A stretch of DNA of 7,977 nucleotides from CAUPWF01 sp964367905 (GTDB taxonomy: Bacteria > Bacillota > Clostridia > Lachnospirales > Lachnospiraceae). Each line of letters begins with the position of its first letter. Positions within the stretch are counted from its first letter, which is position 1. Shown here piece by piece: positions 7,266 to 7,977 of this stretch. Under the pieces are notes generated by a model. The model saw nothing but the letters and a program-made list of their open reading frames with translations, was not told the DNA's origin and searched no databases. The stretch spans positions 1-7,977 of the forward strand of contig CAYIZP010000075.1 in the NCBI GenBank assembly GCA_964367905.1, written 5' to 3'. Made by a program: the position numbers and the translations under genes.

Positions 7266-7321
7266 AAAAGCTCCCTTTGTTGGACATACTGTTAGTAGTC
7301 CAAACGAAAGGAGCTTTTTTT
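7266..7321 (+). terminator. Terminator-like hairpin that also holds the next gene's ribosome site
   Basis: A long imperfect hairpin starts four bases after the cyclophilin stop. Outer stem AAAAGCTCC (7266-7274) pairs with GGAGCTTTT (7310-7318). The middle pairs TTTGTTGGAC with GTCCAAACGAAA using small bulges, and an inner TACT/AGTA closes a GTT loop (7291-7293), about 23 pairs in all. A run of seven T (7315-7321) follows the GC part of the stem, so it should act as an intrinsic terminator. The 3' arm includes AAAGGAG, the ribosome site of the small gene at 7322. Confidence 0.75.
7307..7313 (+). promoter_or_regulatory. Ribosome binding site of the small gene, buried in the hairpin
   Basis: AAAGGAG lies eight bases before ATG 7322, the spacer being C plus the seven T of the terminator. 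This fixes the start at 7322 rather than at the in-frame TTG 7277, which lies inside the hairpin's 5' arm and has no ribosome site. All seven bases are paired in the folded hairpin. Confidence 0.7.
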
Positions 7322-7543
7322 ATGGATTCATCAAATCACAACAATATGCACTACCTGCACTCTAGTCAAATTGCAAAACAGAGACTACGTGCAATGCAAC
7401 AAAAAGACAAGAAGGAAGATAAGGTAAATCTCCCAAACCTCTCTAGCGTGGAAGCCAATGACAGACTTACAAACAATTATCCACCCGATAACAATCCATC
7501 TTGGGACGGAAACCACAATCCCCTAAGCAGTAAAGGGGACTAA
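7322..7543 (+). CDS. Small hydrophilic protein of unknown function (73 aa)
   Basis: I do not recognise this protein. It starts MDSSNHNNMHYLH, has no hydrophobic segment, signal peptide or cysteine, and contains a single tryptophan. A basic, helix-prone stretch (about 16-34, QIAKQRLRAMQQKDKKEDK) is followed by a proline-, asparagine- and glycine-rich tail (NNYPPDNNPSWDGNHN) that looks disordered. The good ribosome site at the proper distance argues for a real gene. The start codon directly abuts the T-run of the preceding hairpin, so expression may need read-through from the cyclophilin promoter or a promoter I could not find. Its stop overlaps that of the convergent PAP2 gene by four bases. 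Confidence 0.65.
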   Translation: MDSSNHNNMHYLHSSQIAKQRLRAMQQKDKKEDKVNLPNLSSVEANDRLTNNYPPDNNPSWDGNHNPLSSKGD

Positions 7544-7977
7544 CGCTTCCCTAATTTCTTATACACATTGCAAACTGCAGTGCTTGCAAACTTCCCTACG
7601 ATAAATCCTCCGATTACATCCGTCGGATAATGTACCCCTAGATACACTCGCGAAAATCCCACTAAACTTGCCAATGTGTAAGCTAGTGCGCCGATTCGCT
7701 TGTTAAATCTATTTGCAATCACACCTGCTGTCGCAAATGCTGCTGTCGTATGCCCCGAAGGAAATGACCAATCCTTGGGTTCTGGAATCAGATAGGTTAA
7801 TTTCGGCACCCGATTGATTGGTCTCCTCTTACATATTGAAGGCTTCAATACTAGGTTTGTGATAAATGCTCCAAACGAAAGTGCTCCCATCACACAGACA
7901 GCCGTCCCTCTTGTTGTTTTCTTAATCGCCAGTCCTGCCGACAGCAGAATACTAAACCAACCCACATCTCCAAGAAA
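7540..7977 (-). CDS. PAP2-family membrane phosphatase (5' end beyond the window)
   Basis: Lipid or undecaprenyl-pyrophosphate phosphatase-like membrane enzyme. All three PAP2 motifs are present; numbering is from the first visible residue. K45 to R52-P53 (KPSICKRRP) is motif 1, PSGH 73-76 in SFPSGHTTAAF is motif 2, and S109-R110 through H116 to D120 (SRVYLGVHYPTD) is motif 3. The two histidines are the expected catalytic pair. Hydrophobic stretches surround the motifs. The frame is open to the window edge: before GTG 7965 it reads FLGD, and GD-x-GW is usual in the interior of these proteins. GTG 7965 is therefore probably not the start, and an N-terminal part is missing. Possible substrates are undecaprenyl pyrophosphate or phosphatidate-type lipids; the sequence here does not decide. 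Confidence 0.9.
   Translation of the reverse strand, partial: FLGDVGWFSILLSAGLAIKKTTRGTAVCVMGALSFGAFITNLVLKPSICKRRPINRVPKLTYLIPEPKDWSFPSGHTTAAFATAGVIANRFNKRIGALAYTLASLVGFSRVYLGVHYPTDVIGGFIVGKFASTAVCNVYKKLGKR

Noticed and set aside
7277..7321. Upstream TTG start adding 15 residues to the small gene
   Set aside because: TTG 7277 lies in the 5' arm of the terminator hairpin, has no ribosome site and would translate the hairpin itself. ATG 7322 has AAAGGAG at the right distance.
7519..7539. Short inverted repeat TCCCCT/AGGGGA near the end of the small gene, as a terminator
   Set aside because: It has only six pairs around a nine-base loop and no T-run on either strand. It lies within coding sequence and could be chance.

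Overview
The window is ordinary-looking chromosomal DNA of a Gram-positive bacterium in the Clostridia, with Lachnospiraceae as my best guess. The reasons are an A+T-leaning composition (judged by eye), strong AGGAG-type ribosome sites, a tRNA-Ser without an encoded CCA end, the Firmicutes block ecfA1-ecfA2-ecfT-truA, and a bacterial-type ProRS with an editing insertion. The genus cannot be fixed from this sequence alone.

Most of the window (about 6640 down to 208, minus strand) reads as one operon of housekeeping genes. From a promoter near 6634-6662 come two ECF transporter ATPases (ecfA1, ecfA2), the membrane coupling subunit ecfT, the tRNA pseudouridine synthase truA, an M18 aminopeptidase and prolyl-tRNA synthetase (proS). 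The first four overlap or nearly touch. The aminopeptidase follows after 25 bases (using the start argued for here) and proS after 72. Downstream lies tRNA-Ser(UGA) at 12-97, with its own promoter at 138-166 and a hairpin between promoter and tRNA.

On the plus strand, divergent from the operon, is a cytoplasmic cyclophilin (ppiB-like, 6744-7262). A terminator-like hairpin follows, and its 3' arm and T-run are also the ribosome site and spacer of a 73-codon gene of unknown function (7322-7543). That gene ends tail to tail with a PAP2-family phosphatase on the minus strand, which runs off the right edge. The two stop codons overlap by four bases.

The ECF proteins form a shared energising module for vitamin and micronutrient uptake. 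No substrate-binding S component is present here, as expected for group II systems. TruA, ProS and tRNA-Ser serve translation, and the aminopeptidase serves peptide turnover. I see no mobile element, CRISPR array, defence system or phage gene. The most interesting spot is the hairpin and small gene at 7266-7543; nothing here convincingly amounts to a new system.
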